Shown piece after piece: positions 17,973 through 28,575 of a DNA stretch of 64,000 bases. The stretch is taken from the NCBI RefSeq assembly GCF_007004765.1, contig NZ_VIKR01000005.1, positions 124,001 through 188,000 of the forward strand. Direction: 5' to 3'. Source of the stretch: Aliikangiella marina. Lineage in GTDB: Bacteria; Pseudomonadota; Gammaproteobacteria; Enterobacterales; Kangiellaceae. How positions within the stretch are numbered: the stretch's first letter is position 1; every line of letters starts with the position of its first letter. Both the position numbers and the translations under genes were made by a program. The notes below the pieces were generated by a model that ran no database searches, was not told where the DNA came from, and saw only the letters and a program-made list of their open reading frames with translations.

Positions 17973-18470
17973 ATGAGAGGAAGCGTGGTTTTGAAATTCG
18001 TTTTTGGATTGTTGGTTGGATGTTTAACTTTAACCAGTAAAGCCGATAATCCTATTGAACCAGTCGATCCGGAATTCTTAGCCTTTTTTGCTTCTATCTA
18101 CAATGACCCTGTTGAACGTGCTGAACTACGATTAGACGATTTTGCAGAAAAGCTAGTAATTACCAAACAGCAGCAACCGGAATGGGAAAAGTTTAAACAG
18201 TATTTCTTAAAGCAATTTGAACGACGTCAAGAAAGGTTAGAAGATTTCAGGATAGCAGTACAGGACCGAAATGGAAAACCGCTAACCACTCCAGAATCCC
18301 TAACAATAAAAATTCAGTCACTCGAGCAACAAGTGAGCGAAGCGAAGATAGCACTCAGAATTATCGGTCAGTTGTATGAGAGTCTTGATGCGTCGCAAAA
18401 AGCAATTTTTGACCAAGGCGCAAAAGCAATATGGTTGAAAAATAAAATGCGGCAGCGGCGATTTAATTAA
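17973..18470 (+). CDS. Periplasmic Spy/CpxP-like (LTXXQ-type) protein
   Basis: 165 residues from ATG 17973, chosen because AAAGGA precedes it at 17961 and the product then opens with a signal peptide (VLKFVFGLLVGCLTLTSKA); the longer frame from 17919 runs into the previous gene. The mature part is almost all helix and very basic/glutamine-rich, with an ITKQQQPEWEKFKQYF segment like the LTXXQ motif and a second LDASQKAIFDQGAKAIW copy near the end. Spy/CpxP-like proteins are periplasmic chaperones or envelope-stress modulators. Assignment by pattern only. Confidence 0.6.
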   Translation: MRGSVVLKFVFGLLVGCLTLTSKADNPIEPVDPEFLAFFASIYNDPVERAELRLDDFAEKLVITKQQQPEWEKFKQYFLKQFERRQERLEDFRIAVQDRNGKPLTTPESLTIKIQSLEQQVSEAKIALRIIGQLYESLDASQKAIFDQGAKAIWLKNKMRQRRFN

Positions 18471-18693
18471 ATTTGAGTTAGCGTTTCATGCGTTTTAGTT
18501 CCAGTGAGCAAAATATTGATACGAGTAGTAAGGCGCTTGGGTGCGAATTTGATCGAGAGATGACTTTCGCACCATTTTTTACTTATAACCGCTTTCTTGT
18601 TTGTGCAACCGCTGGCTTTTATTGAATATTGAACTCAAAAAATTTTGAGAAAACAAGTTTACAAATCATGGCCGAGCGAGTAACAACTAATGC

Positions 18694-19377
18694 TTAGTGT
18701 TTTGCCTTAACGGTTATAAAGCCCCATAAAAACCCGATGAGTGCGATAAACAAGCTATATTGATCTGCCACTGTAAAATAAAATTTGTTTGTCTTTGAAA
18801 GTCTTTTTCGCGAGTTATCACCGACGTTTGCGACTCTAACTATCCAAGCATATTCTTTTGGCGCGAGCAGCACTCGGTTCCAGGTATGCGCTTTGTCTTT
18901 CTTTACATCATTGAGTAAAAGTAAGGTTCCAGCATCAAGAGTACGAAGGATTTTAGAATCCAGTGAGGGGCTTTCTCTGAGTCTGGTTTGATTGGTGACG
19001 ACCTCAACAAAGAGATGTTTCGATTCATAAACCGGTGAAGTCCATGACTTAGGCAACTGCTTGCTACCCAAAACGATAACCAGCTGGATCATCAGCAATA
19101 CAATACTATAACCATACAAACCTTTTATAAGCCTAAAAATTAATGAAGCATTAGCTTTTATTTTAAGCAGTAGTATAGTGAGAAAAACCAGTAGTATCAT
19201 TAACCCAGAAAATAGCCCTGGTTGCTCAACTGGAAGTTGTGAAGGGTTTAGCATGGCGATGGCGATTGACTCATTGTCGGCTAATATATAGCGGATAAAT
19301 CGCAAGTAAATGACATAACAAGTAAAAACGATAACGGCGAAGTGCAATAGCACAAGTATTTTATTATTTTTGATCAT
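18694..19377 (-). CDS. Membrane protein with a bacterial SH3 domain
   Basis: 227 residues. Two or three N-terminal membrane helices (about 8-28, 55-72, 88-108), then an exported SH3b-like domain (about 127-190) with VTNQTRLRESPSLDSKIL, LDAGTLLLL and AWIVRVAN strands, then a C-terminal helix (about 207-224). SH3b domains bind peptidoglycan or peptides. Function unknown; no operon partner. Confidence 0.65.
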   Translation of the reverse strand: MIKNNKILVLLHFAVIVFTCYVIYLRFIRYILADNESIAIAMLNPSQLPVEQPGLFSGLMILLVFLTILLLKIKANASLIFRLIKGLYGYSIVLLMIQLVIVLGSKQLPKSWTSPVYESKHLFVEVVTNQTRLRESPSLDSKILRTLDAGTLLLLNDVKKDKAHTWNRVLLAPKEYAWIVRVANVGDNSRKRLSKTNKFYFTVADQYSLFIALIGFLWGFITVKAKH

Positions 19378-19461
19378 TTATCGTAAACGTCTACCATTGC
19401 CCATTGGCAAACTATAGAAAAAAATACCGTAATAAGCGAGCGGCTCATTCACACTTTTGCT

Positions 19462-19501
19462 CGTTGCTGGTAGTTACTGCCCGTTGGTGGTCGTTACTTG
19501 G
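19462..19501. repeat. 20-bp imperfect tandem repeat (2 copies)
   Basis: CGTTGCTGGTAGTTACTGCC followed directly by CGTTGGTGGTCGTTACTTGG; 15 of 20 positions agree. It lies just after the tetR stop codon. No function proposed. Confidence 0.55.
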
Positions 19502-19509
19502 TTATTGTT

Positions 19510-20145
19510 TTATTGAGCGAGCTTATTCGTGAGATAAGCGGCAAGCATCTCTGAGGTGGCTGTAATCGATTCCTCAAAATTCTGCGGACAGCCGCTTGCT
19601 GGAGTGATTTCAGGATACACGCACTTTTCTATCGCGTTGTTGACGAGCGTAAATATCGCGAATCGAACCGACTCCTCGTAATGGGGCGTTTGTTCGGGGA
19701 TAAAGCGCGTATAGAAACTGGCGAGAAATTTAAAGTCGTTTATGCGTTGCTCAAGCGTTTGTGGCTGAAGCAAATCAGAGTGAAGCCTAGCGTTTAGATA
19801 AATGGTTCGAAACACGCCTTTCTTTGAGTCAACAAAGCGAAAAATGCCTTCTGTCATATCGTAAACCAACTCAGACAGTTCCATTTTTTGCCATTCTTTT
19901 GATTTTTCGGTCAGCCAATCTCTGAGCTGGATCTGGAATTGCTCATAAATCACTGGTAAAGCGGCTTCCTTACTCTTAAAACGACGATAAAATGCGCCTG
20001 TAGACAGCTGAGCTTCGGTTGTAATGTCAATAATGGAAATCTGTTCGAAGTACTTGTCTTCGACTAACTTCATAATTGCATCAACGATCTTTTTCAAATT
20101 TGCTTCGCTGCGCTTTTGTTTTGGTTTGTAAGTTACCGAGTCCAT
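19510..20145 (-). CDS. TetR-family transcriptional regulator
   Basis: 211 residues. N-terminal HTH at about 10-57 (SIIDITTEAQLSTGAFYRRFKSKEAAL is the recognition part), then an all-helical ligand domain. It does not look like PsrA or FabR over its length. The 17-bp motif AGTTTACTGACAGTGTA lies 20-36 bp upstream of its start and recurs with 15/17 identity before fadB, which suggests autoregulation and control of fadBA (inference). The ligand might then be an acyl-CoA. Confidence 0.85.
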   Translation of the reverse strand: MDSVTYKPKQKRSEANLKKIVDAIMKLVEDKYFEQISIIDITTEAQLSTGAFYRRFKSKEAALPVIYEQFQIQLRDWLTEKSKEWQKMELSELVYDMTEGIFRFVDSKKGVFRTIYLNARLHSDLLQPQTLEQRINDFKFLASFYTRFIPEQTPHYEESVRFAIFTLVNNAIEKCVYPEITPASGCPQNFEESITATSEMLAAYLTNKLAQ

Positions 20146-20164
20146 CGATTTAAGTTTAATATGA

Positions 20165-20191
20165 AGTTTACTGACAGTGTATTCAGTTTAC
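20165..20191. promoter_or_regulatory. Candidate operator before tetR
   Basis: AGTTTACTGACAGTGTA at 20165-20181, followed by a second AGTTTAC at 20185-20191, i.e. direct AGTTTAC repeats with a 20-bp period. It includes ACTGA-N8-TCAGT (20170-20187). It lies 20-46 bp upstream of the TetR start, suited to autoregulation, and matches the motif before fadB. Confidence 0.5.
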
Positions 20192-20282
20192 CTGATTACA
20201 CCGGTTTATCGTAATGAATATTAGAATGAGTCGGATAAATTGTAAAATTGATATAACTTAATTGTGGGTAAAATGATCAAAT

Positions 20283-21089
20283 CTATTTGATAGCCTTCCA
20301 AAACCAATGTTGCTTGTAGGCTTCTGTTTGTCTCACTTCAGCAAGCGCCTGATTTAATTGCGCGACGAAATCAGCCGAAAGTGTTTTTTTACTGAGCATA
20401 AAGTGAAGCTGCTCTGAGAAAATTTGTATCGGAAACTCTTCAATTTGCGAGCGGTTATGTTTTTTAAGCAAGATGCTATCAATGGTGTAAGGAGATTCGA
20501 GCAAACCGTCAATTGAGCGATTCAATAAGAGACTTACCGGAGGACCTTCATCAAATACGAGCTCGGGAAAGTTATCGAAATATTCAGGCTGCTCTTTGAG
20601 GCGCATGATAGTTTCGCCATAGTAAGCACCTTTTTGCAGGCCGATAACAAAGTCCTGCTTTAGCAAGTCTTCTATTGATTCTGCATCATGTTTACGCGAT
20701 TCGCCTTTTCGGACATAAAGCACCACGAGACTCTCCCTATATGGGTCGGAAAAATAAGCGAATTTTTTTCGTGCATCAGTGATGCTGGCCCTACCGAGGA
20801 GATCAATATCGCCTTTTTCGAGTGCGATAATACTTTGTTCCCAGTTCATTCGCTTATAGATAATTTGGCACTTTAGTGCGTCACCAAGCCAATTCATCAA
20901 GTCGATATGGATTCCTCGTGCTTCTTCGGCACTTTCAATGAATGGAGGCCATGGGTTCCAGGCGACTCTTAAGCGGCAGTCAGTCACTCCTTTGTCTGGT
21001 TCTGATTGCTTAGCGATTTGAGCAGAGAGTTGACTGGTGACCAGCAATAGGATGGAAAATACCAGAATTTTCGGAATAAATGACCACAT
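20283..21089 (-). CDS. Periplasmic solute-binding protein (family 3)
   Basis: 268 residues with signal peptide (1-24, cleavage near LSA-QI). SBP family 3 features: LRVAWNPWPPFIE (42-54), GIHIDLMNWLGDAL, the DLLGRASITDARKKFAYFSDPY segment, and FVIGLQKGAYYGE. Family 3 proteins bind amino acids or similar molecules for ABC transporters, or act as sensor inputs. No permease or ATPase gene adjoins it, so it is an orphan and may feed a distant transporter or have a signalling role. Confidence 0.85.
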   Translation of the reverse strand: MWSFIPKILVFSILLLVTSQLSAQIAKQSEPDKGVTDCRLRVAWNPWPPFIESAEEARGIHIDLMNWLGDALKCQIIYKRMNWEQSIIALEKGDIDLLGRASITDARKKFAYFSDPYRESLVVLYVRKGESRKHDAESIEDLLKQDFVIGLQKGAYYGETIMRLKEQPEYFDNFPELVFDEGPPVSLLLNRSIDGLLESPYTIDSILLKKHNRSQIEEFPIQIFSEQLHFMLSKKTLSADFVAQLNQALAEVRQTEAYKQHWFWKAIK

Positions 21090-21221
21090 CTAACGACTAG
21101 GGATACTTCAAGGTTTGTTATTAATATAAGCCTAGCAGATTTTTTCGAATATTGAGATTAGAGATATTAAATAGTTTGATAGGTTTGAGTTAATTGAGGT
21201 ATTTGGCGCATTGTAAGTAAC

Positions 21222-21248
21222 AAAAAGCGGCCGTAAAGGCCGCTTTTT
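21222..21248 (-). terminator. Terminator of fadBA
   Basis: AAAAAGCGGCC, loop GTAAA, GGCCGCTTTTT: perfect 11-bp stem 15 bp after the fadA stop; symmetric enough to act on both strands. Confidence 0.92.
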
Positions 21249-21262
21249 ATCGATAGCAGGGT

Positions 21263-22441
<1,179 letters not shown>

Positions 22442-24598
22442 TTAAGCGGTATAAAAAGATTTGTTGTCTGCAGCCATTGATTTCAATAGCTCAGGAACTT
22501 CGTAACTGGCACCCAGGTGTGCGTATTTCTCGGCGATAGCAACCACGTTAGCAACCCCAAGTTCATCGGCATACTTCAATGGACCGCCGCGGAATGGAGG
22601 GAATCCTAGGCCATAAAGTAGCGCCATATCGCACTCTGCCGGCGTATCAACAATACCTTCTTCAAGACAACGTACGACCTCAAATATGAGAGGTAGCATC
22701 ATCCGCTCAACAATTTCTTGTTTTTCAAATTCTTTATTTGGCGTACCAATCAGCTCGAACACGGTCTCATCGACCACCTTAGTTGGCTTGCCGCGCTTAT
22801 CAGTGCCGTAAGTGTAGAAGCCGCTACCGTTTTTCTGACCATACTTGTCTGCTTTAAACAGCTTCTCTACCGCATCCCCGTCTACTTTCGCCATGCGAGT
22901 AGGGAATCCTTCTGCCAGTACATCAGTACAGTGATAAGCGGTATCGATACCCACAACATCAAGCAGATATGCTGGCCCCATTGGCCAACCAAAACCGGCC
23001 ATAACCTTATCGATTTGACGGAAATCTGCGCCATCTTGTAATAATGCACTGAAACCGCGGAAATAAGGGAATAACACTCGGTTAACGTAAAAACCGGGAC
23101 AATCTTTAACAACAACAGCCGATTTACCCATCGCTGTTGCGTAAGCGACAGTCGCAGCAACGGTTTCATCACTCGTTTTTTCACCACGAATAACTTCAAC
23201 TAGTGGCATTTTGTGGACTGGGTTAAAAAAGTGCATGCCACAAAAGAGTTCAGGACGTTTTAGGTTTTTAGCGAGTAGGTCAATAGAAATCGTCGATGTG
23301 TTTGAGGTCAAAATAGCATCTTCAGCAATGATCCCTTCAACCTCCTGTAAAACAATATCTTTGACCTTAGGGTTTTCGACAACGGCTTCAACGACGAGAT
23401 CAGCGTTGGCCACTGGTGCGTAATCAAGCGTCGGGTTGATGCTTGCAACGACTTTAGCCATTTTTTCCGGAGTGACTTTGCCTAATTTAACGCCTTTATT
23501 AAGGATTTTGATTGCTTCGTTCATGCCTAAATCCAATGCGTCAGTCGTAATGTCTTTCATCGCAACTGGAATGCCTTTCGAAGCTGATTGATAGGCAATA
23601 CCTCCACCCATGATACCGGCACCTAAAACCGCGCCATACTTAACTTGTTTGGTTGCGGTTTTAGCCGCAATTTTCGCTTTCTTTTTAAGTAATTGATCGT
23701 TGAGGAAAATTTGCACCATCGCATTGGCTTGCGAAGTGTGACTGACGTTGGCAAAGCCTTGGTGTTCTTCAAGCAATGCTTCGCTTTGCGGCATGGTTGC
23801 AGTTGCTTCGATCACACGAATCGCTTCCATTGGCGCTGGGTAGTGAGGAAGTGCTTTGGCTCCGACCATACCTTTGGCGGTTTCAAATGCCATCGTAGAC
23901 TCAAGCTTATTCAGCTTCATCGGACCTTGCTTCTCTGCTCGCTTAGCTTTCCAGTTCAACTTGCCTTCAGCTGCGTCATTCACCATTTGCAAGGCAACGT
24001 CACGGAGTTTTTCAGGTGCGGTAATTGCGTCAATCGCGCCAACTTTGAGGGCTGCTTCCGGCTTATGATTTTTCGCCATAGCGATCCATTCAATGGCATT
24101 ATCGCTGCCAATCAAACGCGGTAAACGGATGGTTCCACCAAAACCCGGGATAAGACCAAGTTGAGTTTCTGGTAGCCCTACTCGAGCTTCTGTCGATGCA
24201 ACTCGGTAATCGCAGGTTAAGGCCATTTCAAATCCGCCACCTAGTGCAAACCCATTGATCGCTACGACTGTCGGGAATGGAAGTTCCTGATAGCCGGTGA
24301 AGATTGCGCCAGCTTGTTTACACCAGTCAACCATTTGTTCTTTAGGTTGGGCAAACATGGCTAAGAATTCAGTGATATCAGCACCCACAATAAATACCGA
24401 CTTAGGGCTTGTAGCGATTGCGCCACGAATACCGTCAGTGGTATTCAAGAGCTCGATGACTTCCTTCCATTCTTGTAGCGTGGCAGCGTCGAATTTATTT
24501 ACTGACTCTTTTTTGTTATCAAAAATGACTTCAGCTATGCCGTTATCTAGCATCTTGCACTGAAGCGATTGACCGTCATATATCATTGGGTACTCCAT
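22442..24598 (-). CDS. fadB: Multifunctional fatty acid oxidation complex alpha subunit
   Basis: 718 residues (E. coli 729). Carries enoyl-CoA hydratase/isomerase (about 1-190; [21 protein letters not shown] and the [15 protein letters not shown] catalytic region) and 3-hydroxyacyl-CoA dehydrogenase (about 310-715; NAD site [17 protein letters not shown], catalytic [17 protein letters not shown]). It hydrates enoyl-CoA and oxidises 3-hydroxyacyl-CoA, passing product to FadA. It is first in the fadBA operon. Two candidate operators lie upstream: the motif shared with tetR at 24633 and a PsrA-like box at 24721. Confidence 0.97.
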   Translation of the reverse strand: MEYPMIYDGQSLQCKMLDNGIAEVIFDNKKESVNKFDAATLQEWKEVIELLNTTDGIRGAIATSPKSVFIVGADITEFLAMFAQPKEQMVDWCKQAGAIFTGYQELPFPTVVAINGFALGGGFEMALTCDYRVASTEARVGLPETQLGLIPGFGGTIRLPRLIGSDNAIEWIAMAKNHKPEAALKVGAIDAITAPEKLRDVALQMVNDAAEGKLNWKAKRAEKQGPMKLNKLESTMAFETAKGMVGAKALPHYPAPMEAIRVIEATATMPQSEALLEEHQGFANVSHTSQANAMVQIFLNDQLLKKKAKIAAKTATKQVKYGAVLGAGIMGGGIAYQSASKGIPVAMKDITTDALDLGMNEAIKILNKGVKLGKVTPEKMAKVVASINPTLDYAPVANADLVVEAVVENPKVKDIVLQEVEGIIAEDAILTSNTSTISIDLLAKNLKRPELFCGMHFFNPVHKMPLVEVIRGEKTSDETVAATVAYATAMGKSAVVVKDCPGFYVNRVLFPYFRGFSALLQDGADFRQIDKVMAGFGWPMGPAYLLDVVGIDTAYHCTDVLAEGFPTRMAKVDGDAVEKLFKADKYGQKNGSGFYTYGTDKRGKPTKVVDETVFELIGTPNKEFEKQEIVERMMLPLIFEVVRCLEEGIVDTPAECDMALLYGLGFPPFRGGPLKYADELGVANVVAIAEKYAHLGASYEVPELLKSMAADNKSFYTA

Positions 24599-24632
24599 TA
24601 GTTGAGATGTCGTTTGTCGCTTAGTCTAGTTT

Positions 24633-24655
24633 AGTTTACTGACAATATAGTGAAC
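24633..24655. promoter_or_regulatory. Candidate operator before fadB (TetR-shared motif)
   Basis: AGTTTACTGACAATATA (24633-24649) matches the motif at the tetR promoter at 15 of 17 positions. Here it is also an inverted repeat, GTTTACT-N8-AGTGAAC (6 of 7 pairs). It is 35-57 bp upstream of the fadB start. Confidence 0.5.
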
Positions 24656-24720
24656 AATCGGATGTAATTATGATTGGATTGTTGAACACAGGAGGCTGAG
24701 TATAACAGGTTTGACCAGAA

Positions 24721-24738
24721 TTTAAACAAGTGTTTGAA
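24721..24738. promoter_or_regulatory. PsrA-like operator
   Basis: TTTAAACAAGTGTTTGAA: arms TTTAAAC and GTTTGAA around AAGT. It matches the AAAC-N4-GTTT pattern described for PsrA, the acyl-CoA responsive repressor of fatty acid oxidation in gammaproteobacteria. It lies in the divergent region, about 120 bp from fadB and 107 bp from the Mpo1-like gene. Confidence 0.55.
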
Positions 24739-24844
24739 TTTATCTCGTTGGATGATTTTTAGACAATTTTAGGCCCTGTCCGACCACTTTACAAAACGCG
24801 TTAAAAAGCTCATTATTGCGAGATTAACAACTAGAGGCGTACCG

Positions 24845-25378
24845 ATGAAAACCGCACAAGAGCAACTATCAACCTACAAAAGCGTCCATTTGAGTAAGAA
24901 AAATATCGCGACTCATTTTATCGGCGTGCCATCGATAATCTGGTCACTGAGTTTGCTGTTGAGTCTTTACTCGTTTCCTGTCTCTGTTGCTAGTGTGAGT
25001 TTCAGTCTGACCCCAGCCATGGTCTTTTTCGGATTGGTGTTTATTTATTATATTAAGCTGCATTGGCGACTATCGTTGGGCTTGTTTTTGTTTATTGTTC
25101 CCGTTGTTTACACGACGACGCTTGTGGCAGCAAACCCGAATGCGTTGTGGATCGCAGTAGGAGTCTTTTTTGTGGGTTGGGTGATTCAGTTTATTGGTCA
25201 TCACTATGAAAAAGCGAAACCTGCTTTTGTCGATGATTTAAACCAACTTCTGATCGGTCCTTTTTTCTTAATGGCCGAAGTCTATTTTATGTGTGGTTGG
25301 GAAAAACAGCTAGAAGCGGAAATTACCCCAATGGCTGTGGAAAAGCGACGCGCATTTGAGGCGGCAAAGCAAAGCTAG
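24845..25378 (+). CDS. DUF962 / Mpo1-like membrane protein
   Basis: 177 residues, four hydrophobic helices (about 30-50, 55-72, 77-94, 98-115). The family pattern is clear: YKSVHLSKKNIATHFIGVPSI (12-32), IKLHWRLSLG, and QFIGHHYEKAKPAFVDD (118-134) ending in NQLLIGPFFLMAEV. The yeast member Mpo1 is an Fe(II)-dependent dioxygenase of 2-hydroxy fatty acids (alpha-oxidation); the His residues that would bind iron (in ATHFIG, KLHW, GHHYEKAKPA) are present here. Divergent from fadBA with a PsrA-like box between, so a fatty acid role is plausible. Confidence 0.82.
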   Translation: MKTAQEQLSTYKSVHLSKKNIATHFIGVPSIIWSLSLLLSLYSFPVSVASVSFSLTPAMVFFGLVFIYYIKLHWRLSLGLFLFIVPVVYTTTLVAANPNALWIAVGVFFVGWVIQFIGHHYEKAKPAFVDDLNQLLIGPFFLMAEVYFMCGWEKQLEAEITPMAVEKRRAFEAAKQS

Positions 25379-25529
25379 TGCCACTCGACGTTGAACCCCG
25401 AGAATAATTTCGCTTTAGACGTTTTGCCGCTCAAGTCCGACCTGATTGCGCCGCTTCAATAAAGCCATTAAGATGGTGCCAGTTTCATGTCAAAGATGCG
25501 CGGAAAGCGCGATTTAAGGGGTTCAAAGA

Positions 25530-26852
25530 GTGTCAAATTTAGCCGCGCTTTATGGCGAGCATCTTGCCGATCTGCTCGCTCGGCATCGTCAAATCATGCA
25601 AAGACATGATATTGAATATCTGGTGGTACCTTCAGGGACGCCGATTAGAGTGTATCAAGATGATATGGATTACCCTTTTAAGTCGAGCTTTCTGTTCCGA
25701 ACATATGTGCCACTGACTGAGTTGCCCCATAGTTATCTTGTTATTGGACTAACGGGTAAACCGCAGCTTATCTACTTCCAACCTGAAGACTACTGGCACA
25801 CTCCGCCGTCGGATCCAGAGGGTATTTGGCCACAGCATTTTGATATTGAAGTTGTATCTCAGTTAACTCAGGCATTAGCACTGTTGCCAAAAGACGCTGA
25901 AACCGTCGCAATTTTAGGCGAACAAACCGAAGCGACGGAAAATTACCTCCGTGCCAAACTGAATCCGCTTGAAGTGATTAACGCCATCTACTGGCAACGA
26001 GCATACAAAAGTGATTACGAAATTGCTTGTTTATTGAAAGCCAATCAACTTGCGGCTCACTCTCACAAAGTAGCAGAGGAATCATTTCGAGCAGGAAAAA
26101 GCGAACAACAGATCCATCTTGCTTATGTCGAAGCGAGCGGCATGATGGAGCATCAGATGCCATACGGCAATATCGTCGCTCTAAATGAACATGCTGCGAT
26201 ACTTCATTACCAAGAATGTCAGTCGAAAGTACCCGCAACAATGCGTTCATTTTTGATTGATGCGGGAGTAAGTTTTAATGGTTACCATTCCGATATCACC
26301 CGGACTTACTCGTTCGAGCAAAACGAATTTGCAGAGTTGATCGCTGCGATGGATGAAATGCAACTAAATTGTATCGCGTCGATTGAAACGGGTCAGCAAT
26401 ACCTTGATTTACATATTGCGGCTCATCAACAGATTGCGCATCTATTAAAGCAGTTTAATTTTGTCGATATGTCACCCGAATCTATGGTCGAGTCAGGCGT
26501 TACAGCAACATTCTTTCCTCATGGCTTAGGTCATTTAATTGGTCTTCAAGTTCATGATGTTGGTGGACAATTTGCCGACCAAACTGGTGCAATCAATTCA
26601 CCACCGAGTGCGCATCCTTTCTTAAGAAGTACCAGAAATATGGAGCCAAGAATGGCATTTACAATTGAGCCAGGACTGTATTTCATCGATATGCTGCTTA
26701 AGCAATTAAAGGCAACCGAACATGCAAAATCAGTAAATTGGGAACGGGTGGAGTCATTTAAACCATTCGGTGGGATTAGAATTGAAGATGATATTGTGGT
26801 TCAAGAGAACGGCGTATTAAATTTAACGCGAGAAGCATTTGCCGCTTTGTAG
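25530..26852 (+). CDS. pepQ: Xaa-Pro dipeptidase
   Basis: 440 residues (E. coli PepQ 443) from GTG 25530 with AAGGGG upstream. It hydrolyses Xaa-Pro dipeptides in the cytoplasm with two Mn ions. The M24 metal ligands are seen in order: DAGVSFNGYHSDITRTY (two Asp), FPHGLGHLIGLQVHD (His), FTIEPGLYF (Glu), and GGIRIEDDIVV (Glu). The N-terminal LASLY-like segment and DDMDYPFKSS fit PepQ. As in enterobacteria it lies near fadBA and upstream of the YigZ-type gene, though here the Mpo1-like gene and merC-cobW intervene. Confidence 0.95.
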   Translation: MSNLAALYGEHLADLLARHRQIMQRHDIEYLVVPSGTPIRVYQDDMDYPFKSSFLFRTYVPLTELPHSYLVIGLTGKPQLIYFQPEDYWHTPPSDPEGIWPQHFDIEVVSQLTQALALLPKDAETVAILGEQTEATENYLRAKLNPLEVINAIYWQRAYKSDYEIACLLKANQLAAHSHKVAEESFRAGKSEQQIHLAYVEASGMMEHQMPYGNIVALNEHAAILHYQECQSKVPATMRSFLIDAGVSFNGYHSDITRTYSFEQNEFAELIAAMDEMQLNCIASIETGQQYLDLHIAAHQQIAHLLKQFNFVDMSPESMVESGVTATFFPHGLGHLIGLQVHDVGGQFADQTGAINSPPSAHPFLRSTRNMEPRMAFTIEPGLYFIDMLLKQLKATEHAKSVNWERVESFKPFGGIRIEDDIVVQENGVLNLTREAFAAL

Positions 26853-26879
26853 TTTACCCCAGTCGATCCCTCAAAAAAT

Positions 26880-26911
26880 CAAAGGCGCCGATTGGGAGCC
26901 TTTGTTGTTTT
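26880..26911. terminator. Terminator between pepQ and the COG0523 gene
   Basis: CAAAGGC, 11-nt loop, GCCTTTG followed by TTGTTTT on the plus strand and by ATTTTTTG on the minus strand; can serve both convergent genes. Confidence 0.7.
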
Positions 26912-26946
26912 ATCGTTGTTTGATGCGCGATTCAGCTAAGCCGCTG

Positions 26947-27975
26947 TTAGCGGGTAGTTTTTTCTATGCAGTTAAGTAGCCCTTGTTCTTCGTCAGCACT
27001 CACTTCACTCGATAGCATTTCAACCCGGCTCTCAAAACAATCATCAATCATCATTTCGGTTAAAACATCGTCGCTTAAGTTATAACCGAAAATGCCTTCT
27101 TCAGTGATAAACACGCCTTTGAGTCGTTCTATTGCTAAGCCATTAATCCAATCGAGTAATCGCTCGCGACTAAAGGTTAACTCGGGAGAAAAACGCCAGC
27201 CGATACTATAAAAGCCTTCTCCTTGATTCACTGCCTTGAGATATCCGCTGTCGGGAATCGGTTGATCTGAAGGCGACCCTAACGGGCTGCTTGACACTGA
27301 AACGGATTTCGCAGAGTGGTGGCTTTTATTTTGTTTGATGACTTTGAATTTAGATGGATAATTAAGCCAATCAAAGTTCAGATTCCCATGGCTGACAAAA
27401 TGAACCGTCGCTTTTTGATGATTAATCCTATTGACATAATCAACCAAATTAGCTTGTTCAATATCTTTGTAACGATCTTGTTTGTTGCCGACAACAACAT
27501 CGGCTACTTTGATCTGCTGATTGAAAGTCTCGTGATTTGTATAGCGATCGTCGGTTAGTTTTCTTGCATCAACTAAAGTGATAATACTTTGAATATTTAA
27601 AACATCTTGGTAATGGTCAGCGGTTAAACATGCCATTACTTCGACCGGATGCCCTAACCCAGTCGGTTCAATCAATAACCGGTGAGGCCGTGCTTTACTC
27701 AGTAATTGATTTAAAGCTATTTGCATTGATAAGCCAGCTGTACAGCACATGCAACCGCCAGGAACTTCTTGAACATAAATGCCATTATCTTCACGATGCT
27801 TTCCTTGCAAGAAGCTACCATCGATACCAATTTCGCCAAACTCGTTGACAAGGATCGCCCAACGTTCTTGTGCAGGCTTGTTTTTCAGTAGTTGTTGGAT
27901 CGCAGTAGTTTTTCCTACCCCTAAAAAGCCGGTTATTACGTTGGTTGGCACTGCAGAAATTTTGTTAGGTGACAT
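26947..27975 (-). CDS. COG0523 (CobW/ZigA/YjiA-type) GTP-binding metallochaperone
   Basis: 342 residues. Walker A GFLGVGKTT (17-25), metal site GGCMCC (CxCC, near 73-78), switch-region EPTGLGHP, and GNKQDRYK as the guanine-specifying NKxD. The C-terminal CobW-C domain contains FSRERLLDWINGL. COG0523 GTPases deliver metal, most often Zn or Co; the internal His-rich segment of CobW types is only short here (SHHSAKS). It is 2 bp after merC in the same operon, and a palindrome like a Zur box lies before merC, so zinc homeostasis is most likely. Confidence 0.9.
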   Translation of the reverse strand: MSPNKISAVPTNVITGFLGVGKTTAIQQLLKNKPAQERWAILVNEFGEIGIDGSFLQGKHREDNGIYVQEVPGGCMCCTAGLSMQIALNQLLSKARPHRLLIEPTGLGHPVEVMACLTADHYQDVLNIQSIITLVDARKLTDDRYTNHETFNQQIKVADVVVGNKQDRYKDIEQANLVDYVNRINHQKATVHFVSHGNLNFDWLNYPSKFKVIKQNKSHHSAKSVSVSSSPLGSPSDQPIPDSGYLKAVNQGEGFYSIGWRFSPELTFSRERLLDWINGLAIERLKGVFITEEGIFGYNLSDDVLTEMMIDDCFESRVEMLSSEVSADEEQGLLNCIEKTTR

Positions 27976-27977
27976 AT

Positions 27978-28394
27978 TTATTGGCTATCGCGTTGCGCTA
28001 AACGGTCACTGTGGCAACAGGTTTTGTAGTTTTTGATATGGCCGATAGCAATAATTGCAGCACCGAGAACCGTTAAAATTTTTTCAGCATATTCGCCGAG
28101 CAAGTCGTGACCTAGTAGCGCGGCAGAGAACAATATCATTAGGCCTGCGGATATCCAATAGACAATTGATATCTGTTTGTGTTTTTTAAAACCAATCGTC
28201 AGCGCAGTGAAACTGCTGATAAAAACAGCGATTAGTATGCCCTGATGAAATCCCTCGTCGCTGAACATCTGAAGGGTACTTGATGGTACTAAGATTAATA
28301 GCAGCGGCAATATTAAACAATGGACAACACACAGGAAAGAAAGACCGATGGCAGTCTTGTCTCCAATGGGCTGAAGGAAATGAGCTATATTCAT
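27978..28394 (-). CDS. MerC-domain membrane protein
   Basis: 138 residues with four membrane helices (about 15-35, 48-65, 72-92, 103-122). The MerC-type metal motif is present as FLCVVHCLILP (C22, C26) and there is a C-terminal CCHSD pair. MerC proteins move Hg(II) across the inner membrane, but chromosomal copies beside COG0523 genes are thought to handle zinc or other metals. First gene of the merC-cobW operon; no mer regulator or reductase is nearby, which argues against mercury resistance. Confidence 0.82.
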   Translation of the reverse strand: MNIAHFLQPIGDKTAIGLSFLCVVHCLILPLLLILVPSSTLQMFSDEGFHQGILIAVFISSFTALTIGFKKHKQISIVYWISAGLMILFSAALLGHDLLGEYAEKILTVLGAAIIAIGHIKNYKTCCHSDRLAQRDSQ

Positions 28395-28575
28395 AGTATT
28401 TTCTTTGAAATCAGTTGATTAGCATTTGTCGACTCAATTTGATGAACGACATTACTGGATACGCTCCGTAATCCAGTTTGTCTCTTGAATTAGAGGCACC
28501 ATGTATTTTTCGCTCACTTAAGAGAACGGTTGAAACCTTAACTTTTTGAGCCATCGTAAGTAAAAACGAGAGCGC

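Noticed and set aside
27978-28394. Mercury resistance operon
   Set aside because: Only MerC is present; no MerR, MerA, MerT or MerP, and the partner is a COG0523 metallochaperone.
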